Origin: Alitta virens | Lineage: Eukaryota; Annelida; Polychaeta; Phyllodocida; Nereididae | DNA length: 64,000 bases | Direction: 5' to 3' | Assembly: GCA_932294295.1 (NCBI GenBank) | Contig: OW028575.1 | Coordinates: 37,760,253 to 37,824,252, forward strand | Shown: positions 62,501-64,000 of the stretch, piece after piece | How the letters are laid out: each line of letters opens with the position of its first letter | Numbering within the stretch: position 1 is the first letter of the stretch | Translations under genes and position numbers: made by a program | The notes under the pieces: generated by a model | The model's input: the letters and a program-made list of their open reading frames with translations, nothing else | What the model was told of the DNA's origin: nothing | The model's database searches: none

Positions 62501-63520
62501 AAAGTGGGCCAAACTGACATTGGGCAAACGTGAAATCAACGTCAGGCTGACTTGGTGATGACATGTCATTTGGCCAACGGTTGGCTTGTCTGGGAGTGGG
62601 CTGATCTGCCACTGACCAAAAGTGGGTTGATCTGACATTAGGTCAGAATTTGGCCACACTGACATTGGGCTGACATCAGGTAAACGTTAGGCCAATGTTA
62701 GGCCGACTTCGGGTTGACATGTCATTTGGAAAATGGTGGGCCCATATGACCGTGATCTGAACTGCTGTTGGCCAAAAGTGGATGGAACTGACTGCGGGCC
62801 AACATAGGAACAACATTAGGCCAATTTTGGGCTCACATTTAATTTGCGGATAGTGGACCTACCTGGAAATGGGCCAAACTGACATTGGGCCAACATTGGG
62901 CAGCATTTGGCCAACATTGAGCCAATGTTATGCTGACTGGTCTGCTTGGCTGAAACAACACTAATGTCTCATTGCTACTGGGTCTGAAGCTTATATGACC
63001 AGCTGCCAGAGGCAGACATAATGATGAGATGATGAGGCTCGGAGTCCATTCGTAAACCAACATTGAGCAACATTGAGCAAAATGTGAACCAACATTGAGC
63101 TAACAGCACACAGATTTGGTCAGCAATGGTTCCACTCGGCTTGTTTCAACTAACTGCCATTTCACTAACCACGTACACACAAATTAAATTCATTTCAATC
63201 TAAGGCCCTGACAATGTGCTGATCAGATTATATTACTGGATACATCATACAATAAGATTGTTGTCTTAATATTTTTTTCGTCAGAAAACAGCCATTTATT
63301 GAATGCATCACACAAATTATTGTCTGAATCAAACAAATGAACAGACAACTACTTTGTAAGAACAGTCATTCATTTTTTAGAGGGTGGCAGTGAGAACTTT
63401 TGACTTTTATCTCTCCTCCGGCTGCAGGTTGGAGTCTGGAACAATTCAGGGATCACCACTTACGAAAAGGTCTTCCCTGAAGTAGGAAAGTGGCCAAAAT
63501 TGAGAATTCTCACTTTACCG
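56549..63520 (+). CDS. Ionotropic glutamate receptor B, amino-terminal part, tandem paralogue
   Basis: Exons: 56549-56618, 57509-57640, 57983-58252, 58792-58967, 59889-60077, 60958-61104, 61377-61478, 63428-63520. They total 1179 nt (393 codons), in phase, and the gene continues past the window. Exon 1 encodes a signal peptide (SGQILVVLLLQVVLSS). Later exons follow receptor A: LYDERSSQLQDF, a third exon of 270 nt against 267 in A, and ASFYYWLVVTKDVM matching the YYWIIIND position. The amino-terminal domain is complete or nearly so; ligand-binding and channel parts lie outside. The intron arrangement downstream differs from A. The donors after 58967 (GTTTGT) and 60077 (GTTAGT) are weak and may be misplaced by a few bases. 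Function as a receptor cannot be judged from this half. Confidence 0.78.
58548..58650 (+). repeat. Degenerate GTTGGCCCAAT array (intron)
   Basis: Repeated ttggcccaatgttgaccc-type words, about eight units of 11-22 bp, in an intron of receptor B. The complementary word family fills 62140-63110. Confidence 0.75.
59573..59845 (+). repeat. tRNA-derived SINE with shortened tRNA head
   Basis: Starts gtggtgccgtggcctagtggg (box A) and runs almost directly into tcgtgggttcaagcccag (box B), so the anticodon region is deleted. The body (gcttcactccacccaggtgc ... ggtgaaaggctcatgcttaa) ends in an A/T-rich tail near 59840. In an intron of receptor B. Confidence 0.75.
60417..60795 (+). repeat. ~30-bp minisatellite, about 13 copies (intron)
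   Basis: Unit gatattaaatcccataggct plus cactcaaaca, with length variants (ctcagacagatatt). It keeps a plus-strand frame open (DIKSHRLTQT repeats), which is an artefact rather than a gene. Confidence 0.95.
61540..61790 (+). repeat. SINE copy in intron of receptor B
   Basis: Box-B-like tgttcgaattcc near 61569-61580. The body (ttgtctatgttggggctagt, cccattgggtaaataagtaa) resembles the SINE at 12545. Confidence 0.6.
62140..63110 (+). repeat. Long degenerate array of ATTGGGCCAAC words
   Basis: About 1 kb of loosely repeated gggccaacattgggccaa / gacatgtcatttggccaac phrases in the last visible intron of receptor B. It is the reverse complement of the short array at 58548. Confidence 0.8.
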
Positions 63521-63624
63521 GTAAGCTTCTGAACATCAATCACGGTTCAATACTGTTTAGAATTTATTCTGTCGACGATTTAAAAATCTTTGAAGTCAGT
63601 TATCAAATCTTTATAAACATGTAC

Positions 63625-63927
63625 CGTATTTACTCGAATAAAGGTCCCCCCCCCCCTCAAATAGTAGCTCACCTCAAAAAGTAGGTAGCACAGGGTAGCT
63701 GCCTTCTCAAAAAAATTAAGGCCTCCCTCTAATAGAAGCCCCCTCCCAGCATCAAGAAAGTAAGAAATCGGGGTATTTCAGGGTTATCTTCGTATATATC
63801 TTGGGGCCCTTGATTGCCCCTAAAATAATAGAAGCCCTCCTCGAATAGAAGCTCATCTAAAATAAAGGCCTGCTGAGATGGGCTCTTAAAAAATAGAGAA
63901 GGGAGGGCTTTTATTCGAGTAAATATT
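63625..63927. mobile_element. MITE with TATTTACTCGAATAAA ends
   Basis: Perfect 16-bp inverted ends: tatttactcgaataaa at 63627-63642 and tttattcgagtaaata at 63910-63925. The body has repeated aatagaagccc words. I recall this end sequence as widespread in marine invertebrate genomes. No coding capacity. Confidence 0.8.
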
Positions 63928-64000
63928 GTAGTCACATTTTCAAAATTCATAAGGGAAACGAGTAACTGCCTAAAAGATAATAACATTTCAAAACCAAATT

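Overview
This window is nuclear DNA from an animal, most likely a marine invertebrate; the species cannot be named from the sequence. The evidence is spliced metazoan genes (ribosomal protein eL6/RPL6 and two ionotropic glutamate receptors, all with GT-AG introns and matching phases), tRNA-derived SINEs, several non-LTR retrotransposon families and a large animal-type Polinton.

Layout. 67-1591 (-): the 5' coding part of RPL6. 4.5-18 kb: transposon-rich DNA, with a possibly intact LINE carrying ORF1 and ORF2 (about 7.4-12.2 kb, -), several dead LINE pieces, a SINE, and a piece of a DNA-transposon-type gene. 18.2-20.25 kb and 39.8-42.0 kb: the two halves of one decayed LINE, split by a Polinton/Maverick (adintovirus-like) element at 20252-39801. 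42.05-43.27 kb: a broken DNA-transposon gene. 43.85-52.71 kb (+): a complete 13-exon ionotropic glutamate receptor of 848 codons. 56.55 kb to the window end (+): the first eight exons of a second, tandem receptor. The introns and spacer hold SINEs, MITEs, minisatellites and a cluster of AP-1-like sites.

The Polinton is the centrepiece. It is 19,550 bp long, has 231-bp terminal inverted repeats that differ at one position, and is flanked by a 6-bp duplication (ATGGTA). It carries the full Polinton core set, all open: protein-primed-type DNA polymerase B, integrase with a chromodomain, packaging ATPase, adenain-like protease, major capsid protein, a probable minor capsid (penton) protein, a basic core-like protein and a PC4-like protein. 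It also has accessory genes: a CARD protein, a RING protein with an acidic repeat tail, and two membrane proteins whose reading frames become complete only after splicing (one of three exons, one of two). Minus-strand genes are packed into two clusters. A morphogenesis cluster runs minor capsid, core, MCP, protease. The second runs TM protein, 111-aa protein, 208-aa protein, integrase. Several neighbours share ATGA start/stop overlaps, which is unusual for animal DNA and suggests reinitiation or polycistronic messages.

The near-identical terminal repeats and open genes, inside a host LINE with several frameshifts and stops, show that the Polinton is a much younger arrival. The CARD and RING genes suggest that it manipulates host death or innate immune signalling, but that is inference.

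Intron/exon structures were worked out by hand from splice consensus and phase. Family calls rest on motifs visible in the translations; no database search was possible.
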